A DNA stretch of 64,000 nt from Bacteroides pyogenes (GCF_014196225.1 NZ_JACIDI010000002.1:1-64000); one strand, 5' to 3'; counted from the stretch's first letter, positions 23,813-33,696 are shown. A program made the numbers and translations. Notes: generated from the sequence alone by a model not told the origin.

Positions 23813-25705
23813 TTATTCCAAATAAGTATATCCGTAAAGCCCCGAACGATAGTTGGAAAGGAATTCCTTTCCTTCTTCGAGCGAGATTTTACCTTCTTTC
23901 ACCGATTTCGTCACCCATGTTTCCAACGTACGTACCAGTTTCTTCGGACTATACTGTACATAATCCAACACTTCCGCCACCGTTTCCCCATCGATAATCT
24001 GCTCAATGGCATAGCCTTTTTCACTCACAGATACGTGCACCGCATTCGTGTCGCCGAACAAATTGTGCATATCTCCTAAAATCTCCTGATAAGCGCCTAC
24101 CAGAAAAACAGCAAGATAGTATGGTTCAGACTTTCTCAGGCTGTGCACGGGCAGGTCGTGAGCTACATTGCGGGTAGAAATAAAGTTGGCAATCTTTCCG
24201 TCGGAGTCGCAGGTGATATCTTGAAGCGTAGCGGAACGATCGGGTTTCTCGTCCAATCGCTGAATGGGCATGATAGGGAAAATCTGATCGATCGCCCATG
24301 AGTCGGGTAACGATTGAAAGAGCGAGAAATTACAGAAATACTTATCCGCCAACAGCTTAGACAGACCGCGAAACTCATCGGGAGCATGTTTCAACCCATC
24401 GGCTATCTGGTTGATCTCTCGTGTAATAGACCAATACAACCGCTCGATCTGGGCACGAGTTTTCAGGTCGACAATACCGTGGCTGAACAAGTCGAGTCCC
24501 TCTTCACGTATTTGCTGAGCATCGTGCCATGCTTCGAGCATTTTATTCTGATTGAGCGAATCCCATATTTTATACAACTCCTGCACCAGTTCATGCGCAT
24601 CGGAAGCAACCTCCTCATCGTCGTCCCATTCAGGTAAAGTGGCTGTTTCAAGCACTTCGAAAACGAGCACGGAATGATGGGCGGTCAGCGCACGACCACT
24701 CTCGGTAATGATGTTGGGATGTGGAATACCGTTCTTATCGCTGGCATCCACCAAAGTTGAAATAGAGTCGTTGACATACTCCTGAATGGAATAATTGACG
24801 CTTCCTCCGGTACTCGACGAACGGGTACCGTCGTAATCTACTCCCAGTCCGCCACCAATATCGACAAATTCGACTTTAAAGCCCATTGCATGAAGCTGCA
24901 CGTAGAATTGAGACGCTTCGCGCAAGGCCGTTTTTATCCGGCGTATTTTCGTAACCTGACTTCCGATGTGAAAATGGATCAGTTTCAGGCAATCTTCCAA
25001 CCCCTTGCTTTGCATGAAGTCCAAAGCCTCGAGCAGTTCGCTGGAAGTCAGTCCGAACTTACTGGCGTCTCCACCCGACTCCTCCCATTTGCCGCTCCCC
25101 GAAGAAGCCAGCTTGATGCGGATTCCGATATTCGGCCGCACGTTCAGCTGTTTTGCCATTTTGGCGATGAGCTTCAGCTCGTTCAGTTTTTCCACTACCA
25201 GAAAGATGCGCTTTCCCATCTTCTGGGCAAGCAAAGCCAGTTCGATATAGCTTTCGTCTTTATATCCGTTGCAAATTATCAGCGAATCGGAATCCGTATT
25301 CACGGCAATCACCGCATGAAGCTCCGGTTTAGATCCCGCTTCGAGACCCAGATTGAACTTCTTGCCATGACTAATGATCTCTTCGACCACCGGACGCATC
25401 TGGTTCACTTTAATGGGATAGATAATGAAGTTTTGGGCTTTGTAACCGTATTCCTCGGCTGCTTGCTTAAAGCAAGAAGACATCTTCTCGATACGATTAT
25501 CCAAAATATCCGGAAAACGTACCAACATGGGTGTCGACACATCGCGCAACTGCAATTCATCAACCAGTACTTTCAAATCGACAGACACTCCGTCTTTCCG
25601 CGGTGTAACAACAACATGCCCCTTGTCATTAATACCAAAGTACGAGGTTCCCCAACCCGTAATGTTGTAAAGTTCCTCAGAATCTTCAATACGCCATTTT
25701 CTCAT
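23813..25705 (-). CDS. speA: Biosynthetic arginine decarboxylase
   Basis: A 630-residue PLP enzyme converting arginine to agmatine for polyamine synthesis. The length matches the SpeA family. The PLP lysine is K99 in FIIYPIKVNQ. Other family motifs are FNLGLEAGSKPEL, LKLIHFHIGSQ, the glycine-rich VDIGGGLGVDYDG and the C-terminal SGRALTAHHSVLVFE. The upstream start MRKWRIEDSEELYNITGWG is the usual one. A TATTTTTG box lies at 25745-25752 on the minus strand, about 40 nt before the ATG. It is followed by argB in the same direction. Confidence 0.96.
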   Translation of the reverse strand: MRKWRIEDSEELYNITGWGTSYFGINDKGHVVVTPRKDGVSVDLKVLVDELQLRDVSTPMLVRFPDILDNRIEKMSSCFKQAAEEYGYKAQNFIIYPIKVNQMRPVVEEIISHGKKFNLGLEAGSKPELHAVIAVNTDSDSLIICNGYKDESYIELALLAQKMGKRIFLVVEKLNELKLIAKMAKQLNVRPNIGIRIKLASSGSGKWEESGGDASKFGLTSSELLEALDFMQSKGLEDCLKLIHFHIGSQVTKIRRIKTALREASQFYVQLHAMGFKVEFVDIGGGLGVDYDGTRSSSTGGSVNYSIQEYVNDSISTLVDASDKNGIPHPNIITESGRALTAHHSVLVFEVLETATLPEWDDDEEVASDAHELVQELYKIWDSLNQNKMLEAWHDAQQIREEGLDLFSHGIVDLKTRAQIERLYWSITREINQIADGLKHAPDEFRGLSKLLADKYFCNFSLFQSLPDSWAIDQIFPIMPIQRLDEKPDRSATLQDITCDSDGKIANFISTRNVAHDLPVHSLRKSEPYYLAVFLVGAYQEILGDMHNLFGDTNAVHVSVSEKGYAIEQIIDGETVAEVLDYVQYSPKKLVRTLETWVTKSVKEGKISLEEGKEFLSNYRSGLYGYTYLE

Positions 25706-25799
25706 TTTTCAGTTATTCAGTATTTTAATAGATATTTTGAACGGCAAAAATACGGATTAATCCACAAAAATCCATTGATAAAGAGAGAAATTATCATTT

Positions 25800-26327
25800 T
25801 TATATTTGCAGCAAAAGCAGCAATTCCTCTACCGCCTTCTTTATTTGCCGGCGGTTGTCCAGTTCGTCCGCATCGAACACATGCTTCGCGCGGGTATAGA
25901 AAGGATTTCTTTCCTCAAGTGCACGAACGATAAATGCCTTTAATTCTTCGTCAGTCTTTTCACGCAAAATAGGCCGTTGCTGCTTGGCAACACGCAGGCG
26001 TCCGAACAACACATCGGGGTGCACTTTCAGAAACACCGTCGCCCCCACCTTGTTCATAAAATCCATATTGTCAAAAAAGCAAGGAGTTCCTCCACCGGTA
26101 GAAATAATCACGTCTTCAAACTCGGCCACTTCATGAAGCATCTTTTTTTCAAGTTCGCGAAAAGCTTTTTCGCCCCGGCCGACGAAAAGCTCTCCGACCG
26201 TTTTGTGAAAACGCTCTTCGATATACCAGTCCAAATCGACAAACGGGACAGAGAGCCTATGTGCAAGCGCTTTACCCAATGTCGTTTTGCCTGCTCCCAT
26301 ATAGCCGATTAGAAAAACACGAATCAT
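25800..26327 (-). CDS. aroK: Shikimate kinase
   Basis: A 175-residue P-loop kinase of the aromatic amino acid pathway; it phosphorylates shikimate at the 3-OH with ATP. Visible motifs are Walker A GYMGAGKT (8-15), the shikimate-binding D31/D33 in VDLDWYIEERF, GRGEKAFRELE with R57, the STGGGTP loop (76-82) and the lid region with RPIL. The length is normal and all key residues are present. It is divergent from the RNase H gene and stands 94 nt upstream of speA on the same strand, so the two may be co-transcribed. Confidence 0.95.
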   Translation of the reverse strand: MIRVFLIGYMGAGKTTLGKALAHRLSVPFVDLDWYIEERFHKTVGELFVGRGEKAFRELEKKMLHEVAEFEDVIISTGGGTPCFFDNMDFMNKVGATVFLKVHPDVLFGRLRVAKQQRPILREKTDEELKAFIVRALEERNPFYTRAKHVFDADELDNRRQIKKAVEELLLLLQI

Positions 26328-26374
26328 AAATCACTTATTTTGCAGACAAATGTAGTGAATTTACAAGATATTCG

Positions 26375-26382
26375 TACCTTCG
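26375..26382 (+). promoter_or_regulatory. -7 box of the RNase H gene
   Basis: TACCTTCG, one base off TAnnTTTG, lies about 45 nt before the ATG at 26427. Its position supports that start rather than an upstream ATG at 26340. Confidence 0.5.
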
Positions 26383-26426
26383 CAGAAAGAAAACAGGGAA
26401 AGCCTGTGAAAATTAAACACAAATTC

Positions 26427-27062
26427 ATGCCCAAAAATAAATTCTACGTTGTATGGGAAGGAGTAACGCCCGGAATTTACACCTCTTGGACGGAATGCTT
26501 GCTTCAAACCAAAGGATACGAGAAAGCCAAATACAAATCGTTCGACACGCTCGAAGAAGCCGAACGCGCTTTGTCCTCGTCTCCCTACGCCTACATCGGC
26601 AAAGGAGCAAAGAAGAAGCCGGAAGGCGCGCGAATGACTCCCGAATCGCTTCCCGCAGATGTAATCGGGGACAGCCTTGCAGTGGACGCGGCTTGCAGCG
26701 GCAACCCCGGTCCGATGGAATATCGAGGGGTACACGTGGCAAGCGGACAGGAGGTCTTTCACTTTGGTCCGACGAAGGGCACGAATAATATCGGGGAGTT
26801 TCTGGCTTTGGTGCACGGCTTGGCATTGCTCAAGCAAAAAAACTCGAATATGCCGATTTACAGCGACAGCGTCAATGCTATCAGTTGGGTACGCCAGAAG
26901 AAATGCAAGACGAAACTGCCCAGAACCGAAGAGACCGAAGAGCTGTTCCGCCTCATCGAACGGGCGGAGAAATGGCTTCGGGAGAACACCTACACCACCT
27001 CCATACTGAAATGGGAAACCCGAAAGTGGGGCGAAATTCCCGCCGACTTCGGAAGAAAATAA
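26427..27062 (+). CDS. rnhA: Ribonuclease HI with N-terminal viroplasmin domain
   Basis: A 211-residue protein from the ATG at 26427 (MPKNKFYVVWEGVTPGIY). The first 45 or so residues form the caulimovirus-VI/viroplasmin RNA-DNA hybrid-binding domain (FYVVWEGVTPGIYTSWTECL). The RNase H fold follows from about residue 85. Catalytic acidic residues are visible in LAVDAACSGNPG, NNIGEFLALVHG, PIYSDSVNAISWV and the final IPADFGRK. It removes RNA from RNA-DNA hybrids. Extending to an in-frame ATG at 26340 would add 29 residues that overlap the likely promoter, so it is rejected. It stands alone and is divergent from aroK. Confidence 0.93.
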   Translation: MPKNKFYVVWEGVTPGIYTSWTECLLQTKGYEKAKYKSFDTLEEAERALSSSPYAYIGKGAKKKPEGARMTPESLPADVIGDSLAVDAACSGNPGPMEYRGVHVASGQEVFHFGPTKGTNNIGEFLALVHGLALLKQKNSNMPIYSDSVNAISWVRQKKCKTKLPRTEETEELFRLIERAEKWLRENTYTTSILKWETRKWGEIPADFGRK

Positions 27063-27329
27063 ATCCGGCGCGGTTTTCCACAGGAACGCTCATAAGTTTT
27101 CTGCTGATTCCTATATGATTTTCTACGGGAGGTTGTACGGTGAAGATGTAGGGGAGTTACCATGAGCAATAGTTCTACAGTTGACATTATTCGTTCCGCT
27201 GTATATGGGGGGCATACGCTTCGCCGAATAAGCCCAATGCATAGCGCTAAATCGGCACTTCACGAGAGCGGGTTGCAATATTGAGGGTATGAAGAGGCGA
27301 GCCATAGAAGGGGTCTCGTCGCAATCCTG

Positions 27330-28718
27330 TCAATACTTTGCCAACGCTTCTTTCACCCGGCCTAATTCTTTCTCCGGATCGCCTTTGACGGTCAGAAATT
27401 CGCTCAGGTTTTCGAGCATCGCTTTTGCTTGAGCCGTCTCGCCCAACTCTGCCAACCGCTGCGATACGGGGATAGCAATAGAGGCTTCCCGCGCCAAGGC
27501 ATAGAAGAATTGTAGCCACTCGATGTAATGACTCTTGAGCTCCGCACTTTGGGGAGCATTTAGCTCCCAATAGTGTTCGGCGGCATTGAATAGAGAGGAG
27601 GATAGGACTTTGTTGTGAATGCCGGAAAAGAGTTTCATCAACCCGCGTCCACGCTCTACTTCTCTCTTGGTCTCCTCGCTTACCGTATCCGATTTCAGGA
27701 AGTCGGCATAGGTTCGCTCATCTTCGTCGGTCTTGCTGATGAGTTGTTGGGTAGGATGCTCTGCCATATTCCGGTTCAGATAGTCGAGAAACAGTGTTGA
27801 GAACTCTACATCGTACCGATGTTTGGCATAGAACAGCAATTTTATCTGTTCGGGGGCGATGTAAGAGATACCTCCTCCCATAGAGGCCATAATCTCGTTT
27901 TGCTGATTCTGTTTATCAATAGCAGTCATTTGGGCTTTATGTGCTATCAGACGGTCGAATTCCGTTTTCAGATTCCCCTCTATAGCTTGATTAAGTAGGG
28001 TGCTCAGTGCCTGCATAATCGCTTTATTAAGTGCATTGGCCTTCCGCTTGTGGCCCCTATCCATCACACGCAGACGATTGATGCAACGCTCCAGCAGTGA
28101 ATCGTCGGAGATAGTCATGTGTCCTATCCATCGCACGTTTTCCTTTTCGCTCAATGCCGTATCTGGCAACAGAGCGAGGAGATCATTCACGGGCTGTCCC
28201 CCGTTTTCACCGAACTCGCTACGCTTAGAGCAATACTCCTGTAAAAAGTCCGGTTCTCTATTACCCCTTTTATATATTGCATCCAAACGTTCGATCTCAG
28301 GAAGGAGAGCGAAGTTTTTCATTGCCTTTTCTCCCTCTTTAATAAGTTTTTCTGCGGTTTGTGCTCCAAGAAAACTCGAAATGAGCTTGCCTTCCGACGT
28401 AACAAACAGGCAGGTGGGATAAGCGCTCACATTAAAGCGAGCAGCTATCTCAATGCCTTCGCCTTTCTCGGCATCGATCTTATAATTAATGAAGCGAGCA
28501 TTGAAGTAGTCGCCTACCTCCTGCCGAGTAAAAATCTCTTTAGACATTTTCTTGCAAGGGGCGCACCAACTGGTATAGACATCTATAAATATGGGACGCT
28601 TTTGTGCTGCAGATTCTTTCTGTAATTCTACCCAACTGCCTTCGAAGAAAAGGATGCCTTGTGCTTGTACACTGATGCCAAGCAAGGTAAAATGGAGCGT
28701 AAGAATAATTTTTTTCAT
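27330..28718 (-). CDS. Exported thioredoxin-like protein (first of three)
   Basis: A 462-residue protein with a signal peptide (residues 1 to about 20, ending VQAQ). A thioredoxin-fold domain of the thioredoxin_7 type follows immediately, with active site YTSWCAPCKKM (C52 and C55) and the cis-proline in VSAYPTCLFV. The remaining 320 residues are helical and have no recognised fold. It probably handles thiols in the periplasm. It is the last gene of the leftward import operon, 26 nt after the TlpA-like gene. Its layout matches the gene at 29897, suggesting a duplication. Substrate unknown. Confidence 0.85.
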   Translation of the reverse strand: MKKIILTLHFTLLGISVQAQGILFFEGSWVELQKESAAQKRPIFIDVYTSWCAPCKKMSKEIFTRQEVGDYFNARFINYKIDAEKGEGIEIAARFNVSAYPTCLFVTSEGKLISSFLGAQTAEKLIKEGEKAMKNFALLPEIERLDAIYKRGNREPDFLQEYCSKRSEFGENGGQPVNDLLALLPDTALSEKENVRWIGHMTISDDSLLERCINRLRVMDRGHKRKANALNKAIMQALSTLLNQAIEGNLKTEFDRLIAHKAQMTAIDKQNQQNEIMASMGGGISYIAPEQIKLLFYAKHRYDVEFSTLFLDYLNRNMAEHPTQQLISKTDEDERTYADFLKSDTVSEETKREVERGRGLMKLFSGIHNKVLSSSLFNAAEHYWELNAPQSAELKSHYIEWLQFFYALAREASIAIPVSQRLAELGETAQAKAMLENLSEFLTVKGDPEKELGRVKEALAKY

Positions 28719-28744
28719 TTTGGTTATGTATAGGATAATTACAT

Positions 28745-29866
28745 TTACTTGCAGAGTTTCTCTACTTCCTGTTCCAGCATTTCGCCGCGTGCTTCGGTAG
28801 AGACTATGTTCCCTTCACGGTCTACGAGAAACATAGCAGGTATAGCAGAGACTTGATAAAGTCTGGCTACTGGACATTTCCACCCTTGCAGAGAGGAAAC
28901 ATGCAACCAATCCAGTCTATGCTTCTGGATGGCTTGCTTCCACTGATCGTTTTTTTTATCGAGAGAGACAGAAAGCACCTCGAATCCACTATCGCGATAC
29001 TTCTCATACACTCGCTTGATGTTGGGGGCTTCACGCAGACAAGGAGCGCACCACGATGCCCAGAAGTCGATCAAGACACACTTCCCCCGAAGTGCAGAGA
29101 GCAAGAGTTTTTCCCCTTCGGGAGTCTCAAGCATAAAATCGGGTGCCTGCTTCCCTACTCCGACAGCCAGCATTGCCTGAATGGTTCTCTTCAAGGTTTG
29201 CCCTATATTCGATCGCTTCACCCGATCGCTCAATAGCCCATACAAGTTTTGCATTTCGGTTACGGGACGCTCTTTTGCCAAAAAGTCGTTTAAGATAAGT
29301 CCACTCACATAGCTGTCGGGATAGTGAGTAACAATACTGTCGAAAGTCTTCCGTGTCTGCTCCTTCGCCATGATATAAATCTCTCCGATAGAGTCTGCCA
29401 ACACTTTGTTTTCCGGCGCGTTCACATCTTTATCCTTTCCCATAAACGAAATGGCAAGCATCGCATACATCTCTTGGCTAAGTGTCTTTGTCATCAGCTC
29501 AAAAAGCTCTTGATCTTTATCGCCTCTTACCGTTATCTCCGGCAGGCGAATACTCTTTCCCTTAACTTGTTCTTCCTTCAAGAGGTAGGTGATGTAAATG
29601 GGGTTCTCGTCGAGTAGAAAGGTTTTTGTAGAAGAGCCGATCAAAATCGTTATCCGCTTCACTCCGGGCAACGGCTTCTCCATACGGAAGAGTCCGCCCG
29701 ACACAAGGGCGGAATCTACCTTCTCGAATTTATTTCGGCTTTTCATCTCGCCGAGATATACAGTTTTTCCCTCCATATCGGGTGCGCTACCCTCTATCTT
29801 GTACTTCTGAGCTGCAGCAGAAGATGCACAAAGAAATAGGATGATTCGTAGAAAAAATCTTTTCAT
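28745..29866 (-). CDS. TlpA/AhpC-family thiol-disulfide oxidoreductase with DUF4369-type N-terminus
   Basis: A 373-residue exported protein. The signal peptide covers residues 1 to about 19 (CASSAAAQ). The N-terminal domain (20-115) is DUF4369-like (YKIEGSAPDMEGKTVYLGEM). A helical linker leads to a C-terminal TlpA thioredoxin domain (about 235-373) with WASWCAPCLRE (C273, C276) and cis-proline P343 in SAIPAMFL. It is the commonest Bacteroides periplasmic reductase architecture. It sits between two thioredoxin_7-like genes in one operon; gaps are 30 nt upstream and 26 nt downstream. Activity as a reductase is likely, partners unknown. Confidence 0.9.
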   Translation of the reverse strand: MKRFFLRIILFLCASSAAAQKYKIEGSAPDMEGKTVYLGEMKSRNKFEKVDSALVSGGLFRMEKPLPGVKRITILIGSSTKTFLLDENPIYITYLLKEEQVKGKSIRLPEITVRGDKDQELFELMTKTLSQEMYAMLAISFMGKDKDVNAPENKVLADSIGEIYIMAKEQTRKTFDSIVTHYPDSYVSGLILNDFLAKERPVTEMQNLYGLLSDRVKRSNIGQTLKRTIQAMLAVGVGKQAPDFMLETPEGEKLLLSALRGKCVLIDFWASWCAPCLREAPNIKRVYEKYRDSGFEVLSVSLDKKNDQWKQAIQKHRLDWLHVSSLQGWKCPVARLYQVSAIPAMFLVDREGNIVSTEARGEMLEQEVEKLCK

Positions 29867-29896
29867 TACTTTTCTTTTTGTTTTTCAATAAGGTGT

Positions 29897-31165
29897 TTAG
29901 TCTCTTTTTTTCTGGAGTAGCCATTCGTACTCTTTTCGTTTCCGGGTATCCATCTCTTCATACTTGCTCCGCAACTCATGAGCATTTGCTTTATTCCCCA
30001 ATCGCTCATACAACGATGAAAGTGTTTGAAGCAGATGATAGTTAAAGAGCGGGGTATTTTCTTCTTTATGTCTGTATTCGTTCAACGTCTGCAAGAAGGA
30101 TTGCAGCAGTTTTTTCTCTTTTACCGAAGGCAGTATGTAGCGGACATAATCATTGACGGTAGTCGATGTAAAACCTGTCAACTCCATATCCGCACAAGTC
30201 TGAACGTACTGCCACGCCTCACTATACCGTCCTCTGATAAGTAGGTTCTTGATGAAGAACTTGGCCTTTGCTTCATCAATACACCTCAGCCCGGCACGCT
30301 GCATATAGCCGATAACCTTCCGCTCCATAACTGTATCGGCAACCAAAGTGCGGGGAGTTCCGTAGGGATCGAACGAGATACGTGTCAGACGTTTCATTTC
30401 CTGTCCTACTGCCGCTTCAATCTGTCGGTTGATCTTGTAATAGTCTCTATGCAGGCGGAAGTAAAACCTATTAGCGTTTTGAACCAGATAAGCGAAAGCC
30501 GGAGTATGAACATCGGTGATGTATTCGCCCAACAAGTCCCAGACTTCGCCTTTATCGAGCTCTTTCAAGTCTATCTGCTGCAAATAGTCAGTAGCAACTG
30601 CCATAAGGCTATCTTTCAGAAAGGCGGATTTCAGTACCTCCATATAGTCTCGGATGAAAGCAAAACTGCGTTCTCCCTCCCTATATCTTTGCTGCATCGA
30701 AAAGAGATCTTTCCCTTCGGATGCCTGTCGCACAGCTTGGATCAGCTTATCGGCATCGTGATAGCCAGCCAACTGATGCAGCACATTACCTTTGGCATCA
30801 AGTAGCAATAGGGTAGGAAAACCTACGATGTACTTCTTGTAACGCGCGTACAGCAACTTACCCTCTCCTTTCTCCATATCATACTTAATGTTGATAAAGC
30901 GGGGATTAAAGAAGTCGCCGACTTGCAGTTGTGTGAAGACATTTTTAGCCAATGCCTTACAAGGTCCACACCATTCGGTATAACAGTCCATAAAAATCAT
31001 TTTGTTCTCTTTAGTGGCAAGCTGCAAGATACTTTCCCAATTCGTATTGTCGTGGAAAAGAATGCCTTTTCCCGCCTCTGCTTCGTTCTGTGCTTTTATG
31101 TCCCCCCAAGGCAACCACAATAGAAACAAGAGAAATGTAAAGAGTGATTTTCTTTTCATACGCAT
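29897..31165 (-). CDS. Exported thioredoxin-like protein (third in the operon block)
   Basis: A 422-residue protein with a signal peptide (to about residue 25, DIKAQ). Its thioredoxin_7-type domain has active site YTEWCGPCKAL (C66, C69) and the cis-proline in VGFPTLLLL. The C-terminal 280 residues are helical, with TPR-like character. It resembles the protein at 27330. The start codon overlaps the stop of the lipoprotein gene by one base; a second Met two codons on is an alternative start. It is probably part of a periplasmic set that processes cysteine-containing substrates imported by the SusC/SusD pair, but that is inference. Confidence 0.87.
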   Translation of the reverse strand: MRMKRKSLFTFLLFLLWLPWGDIKAQNEAEAGKGILFHDNTNWESILQLATKENKMIFMDCYTEWCGPCKALAKNVFTQLQVGDFFNPRFINIKYDMEKGEGKLLYARYKKYIVGFPTLLLLDAKGNVLHQLAGYHDADKLIQAVRQASEGKDLFSMQQRYREGERSFAFIRDYMEVLKSAFLKDSLMAVATDYLQQIDLKELDKGEVWDLLGEYITDVHTPAFAYLVQNANRFYFRLHRDYYKINRQIEAAVGQEMKRLTRISFDPYGTPRTLVADTVMERKVIGYMQRAGLRCIDEAKAKFFIKNLLIRGRYSEAWQYVQTCADMELTGFTSTTVNDYVRYILPSVKEKKLLQSFLQTLNEYRHKEENTPLFNYHLLQTLSSLYERLGNKANAHELRSKYEEMDTRKRKEYEWLLQKKRD

Positions 31166-32148
31166 TATTTCTTTTTTATATAGTTGAAATCATCCGGCGT
31201 CACCTTGTCATCGGGAAACTTGGCATTTTGTTTAGCGATCAGATCCTCGCCCTTCACTTTTCTGAAAAAGTCGATAAAGAGCGTAGCCCGTTTTGCCATA
31301 CGCCAATAGTACTGTGTACGCTGACGGATATAACTACCCGGATTGTTGGTGATGAAAGAGAGGTAATCGGCATAGTCTTGTCCTTGTGTAGGGATTTTCA
31401 CGGTATTGTTGACTCCCCTTATATAACCGATGACATTGGCAGCGTGTGCATTACGCTGTACCATCTCGTTCTTATCTACAAAGTCGGGATAAATCTTCTG
31501 CTCCGCCTCAATAGCCTTATCCTGCGGCACTGTGACCAGAGAGTATTTCACCGGTACTATACTGGCTAAAAACTCCATAGGCTTCTGAGTCATTTTGTCG
31601 AAGAAGAGTTGGGCGAACGCTGTACCCAGATTAGTTTCAAAGTGTGTCGCCGAATAGGGGCGTGTTGCAGAACTCATATAGCCTACAAATAGAGCATCCT
31701 GATCATTACTCAAGACGTTGACATACCTCTGGGTGATATAGCTCTCTTTCATCTCTTTCACAAGAAAGATCTTGTAGGGCAAGTTCTCTTTTAGAAATTC
31801 ATCGCTATAATTGACAAACAGTCGAGTCTGTATATAGCCCAACATTTTCTCTAACGATACGGAGTCTTCTTGATTGGTCGTATCGAACTTGGTATATGGT
31901 TTTTCAAACTTACCCGCCCACAGCCAGATAAAGTCTTCCTCCTTAAAACTATAAAGTACGGCACAATTGTACTTACCGTACCACTCGGCAATCACACTGT
32001 CAGCATGAGACGACTGTTTGGTAAGCTGGGTCAGATAGCCGTATTCGGGGGTAATCTTTATTTGTGGGGTCAATGTATCTTCCGTACAGGCACTGCCCAA
32101 TAGCAATATAACGGCAGCTAACCACGTATAACATATAGTCTTTTTCAT
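31165..32148 (-). CDS. Lipoprotein resembling a SusCD-linked zinc metallohydrolase without its metal site
   Basis: A 327-residue lipoprotein; the lipobox ends at C21 (LLGSAC). Its length, position just after SusD and several segments fit the family known as substrate import-associated zinc metallohydrolase lipoproteins. In those a HHEFxH-type zinc site is followed about 8-10 residues later by a P-x-EF segment. Here the corresponding segment is GTAFAQ at 175-180 followed by KPMEF, so the His, Glu and His positions are Thr, Ala and Gln. The later part (NVIGYIRG, then DYADYLSFI, then the C-terminal YWRMAKRATLFIDFFRK) also resembles that family. If right, the protein is a pseudo-enzyme that binds rather than cuts substrate. 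The assignment rests on memory of the family. Confidence 0.65.
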   Translation of the reverse strand: MKKTICYTWLAAVILLLGSACTEDTLTPQIKITPEYGYLTQLTKQSSHADSVIAEWYGKYNCAVLYSFKEEDFIWLWAGKFEKPYTKFDTTNQEDSVSLEKMLGYIQTRLFVNYSDEFLKENLPYKIFLVKEMKESYITQRYVNVLSNDQDALFVGYMSSATRPYSATHFETNLGTAFAQLFFDKMTQKPMEFLASIVPVKYSLVTVPQDKAIEAEQKIYPDFVDKNEMVQRNAHAANVIGYIRGVNNTVKIPTQGQDYADYLSFITNNPGSYIRQRTQYYWRMAKRATLFIDFFRKVKGEDLIAKQNAKFPDDKVTPDDFNYIKKK

Positions 32149-32169
32149 ATTGTTCTTACTTGAATAAAG

Positions 32170-33696
32170 TTACTGTGCTTTAATCACTCTACGGGAATAA
32201 TCTTCGATAGTCTTATTATAGGTTGTTTCACTATAAGGAAGCGAGAGGGTGTAGTTCACATCGCCCTGTTCCAATACATACTGCTCCTCAGGGGAGTGAT
32301 CGTCTGCCCGGAATTTGTGCACAATGCGTGGCATACCCGTCCGACGCAGATCGTTCCAGCGGTGTGTCTCGTCGAAGCAAAGCTCCCTGCGACGTTCTTC
32401 ACGAGTAAAAGAAAGGAGGTCTTTTTCGGCAACAAAGTCTGCCAAAGTGAGAACAGTATACTTATCGGCCGTAAAACGGTTCCTGCGCAGTTCGTTCAAA
32501 CAGTCGATAGCCTTTTGACGATTCTCTTCACCCCCCTTTTGTGTATAGGCCTCTGCCATATTAAGCAGCACTTCGGCAGTGCGAAAAGCCTGCTGGAAAG
32601 AGGTGCGATTGTATGGAGCAAACTTTATTGGTAGTTTATAGTATTTCACCATTTCCAAATTCGGATCTCCGGTCGGATTATTTATTCGTTTTTCATCTTG
32701 CTTGAAAAAAGCGTAGATGCGATTATCTCCCTCTTCATACAGCCGGATCAAGTGGCTGGCTTCTGTCTGCGAAGGAGCAAAGAAAGGCCCTGCAAGTTCG
32801 TCGAGTAACCCTATCATATACTTGTGATAGTCTACAGCCCCCCCGAAATTGAACACGACTTCAGGATTATCAAGTTTAATGAAGCTATACTTGTTGTCTA
32901 TATCTTCCGGCTTCAATTGAGAGATGTCATAGAGAGCAAGCCCTTTCTCACGAAATTTCTCGCCGTAGGTTATCACGCCGTCCCAATCTTCGGTAAAAAG
33001 CGCCACTCGGGATTTCAACAGCAAAGCGGCATTTCTCGTCATCTGAAATTTACTGGTAGGGGCCTCCGTCTGACCAAACAACTCGATTGCCGTATCCAAA
33101 TCTTGATTGATGAGACCATACACTTGTTGCACCGTAGACCTTCCGATAGTCTCCCGCGTCACATCGCTTTTCAACCAAATAGCTACTCCCATATCTTTAG
33201 CAGCAGTCATTTTATGATAAGGCAGTCCATACCAATTCACCAAGCAGAAGTAGGAATACGCCCGCAAGGCATAAGCCTGTGCTATGCAGTAATTGCGAGC
33301 ATCGGCCGAGCCTTGCATCTCCTCCCGGTTATCGATAATCGTATTGCAAGCAAGGATATTGGAGTAACGCTTTTCATAAGCATTACCGGCATCATAAACG
33401 TAGTTCTCCACATCTTGCTCCCACAGGTAAGCTCCGCGTCCTACGGAGATGTTTACGTTGTCATATCCAGTGCGGTATGTAATGCCGCTGATTACTTCCA
33501 CATCGTCCGTCATCAAATCGATAAAGGCTACATCGTTTGTAAATGTTTGCGGATAGCCCTCCCTGTTCAATACTGCTTGAAACTCTTCGACCTGCCGAGG
33601 AATAAGGAGATCACCCGAATCCTCTTTCAGAAAACCGGAACAAGAACTCAGAAGAAATGCGGAAACCATACCGCTGAGTATACGTCTTTTTTTCAT
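32170..33696 (-). CDS. SusD/RagB-family outer-membrane nutrient-binding lipoprotein
   Basis: A 508-residue lipoprotein with lipobox LLSSC (C19), targeted to the outer membrane where it caps the SusC channel. The SusD fold is recognisable from the N-terminal region (GDLLIPRQVEEFQAVLN), the TPR helices (AYALRAYSYFCLVNWYGLPY) and the C-terminal conserved block FRTAEVLLNMAEAYTQKGG, then REERRRELCFDETHRWNDLRRTGM. It starts 15 nt after the SusC stop. Together the pair imports an unknown substrate. The lipoprotein and thioredoxin genes downstream suggest a peptide or protein-derived ligand rather than a simple glycan; no glycoside hydrolase is present. Confidence 0.93.
   Translation of the reverse strand: MKKRRILSGMVSAFLLSSCSGFLKEDSGDLLIPRQVEEFQAVLNREGYPQTFTNDVAFIDLMTDDVEVISGITYRTGYDNVNISVGRGAYLWEQDVENYVYDAGNAYEKRYSNILACNTIIDNREEMQGSADARNYCIAQAYALRAYSYFCLVNWYGLPYHKMTAAKDMGVAIWLKSDVTRETIGRSTVQQVYGLINQDLDTAIELFGQTEAPTSKFQMTRNAALLLKSRVALFTEDWDGVITYGEKFREKGLALYDISQLKPEDIDNKYSFIKLDNPEVVFNFGGAVDYHKYMIGLLDELAGPFFAPSQTEASHLIRLYEEGDNRIYAFFKQDEKRINNPTGDPNLEMVKYYKLPIKFAPYNRTSFQQAFRTAEVLLNMAEAYTQKGGEENRQKAIDCLNELRRNRFTADKYTVLTLADFVAEKDLLSFTREERRRELCFDETHRWNDLRRTGMPRIVHKFRADDHSPEEQYVLEQGDVNYTLSLPYSETTYNKTIEDYSRRVIKAQ

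Noticed and set aside
24890..25933. 347-codon rightward frame opposite speA and aroK
   Set aside because: Antisense to two clear conserved enzymes; composition is that of a shadow frame.
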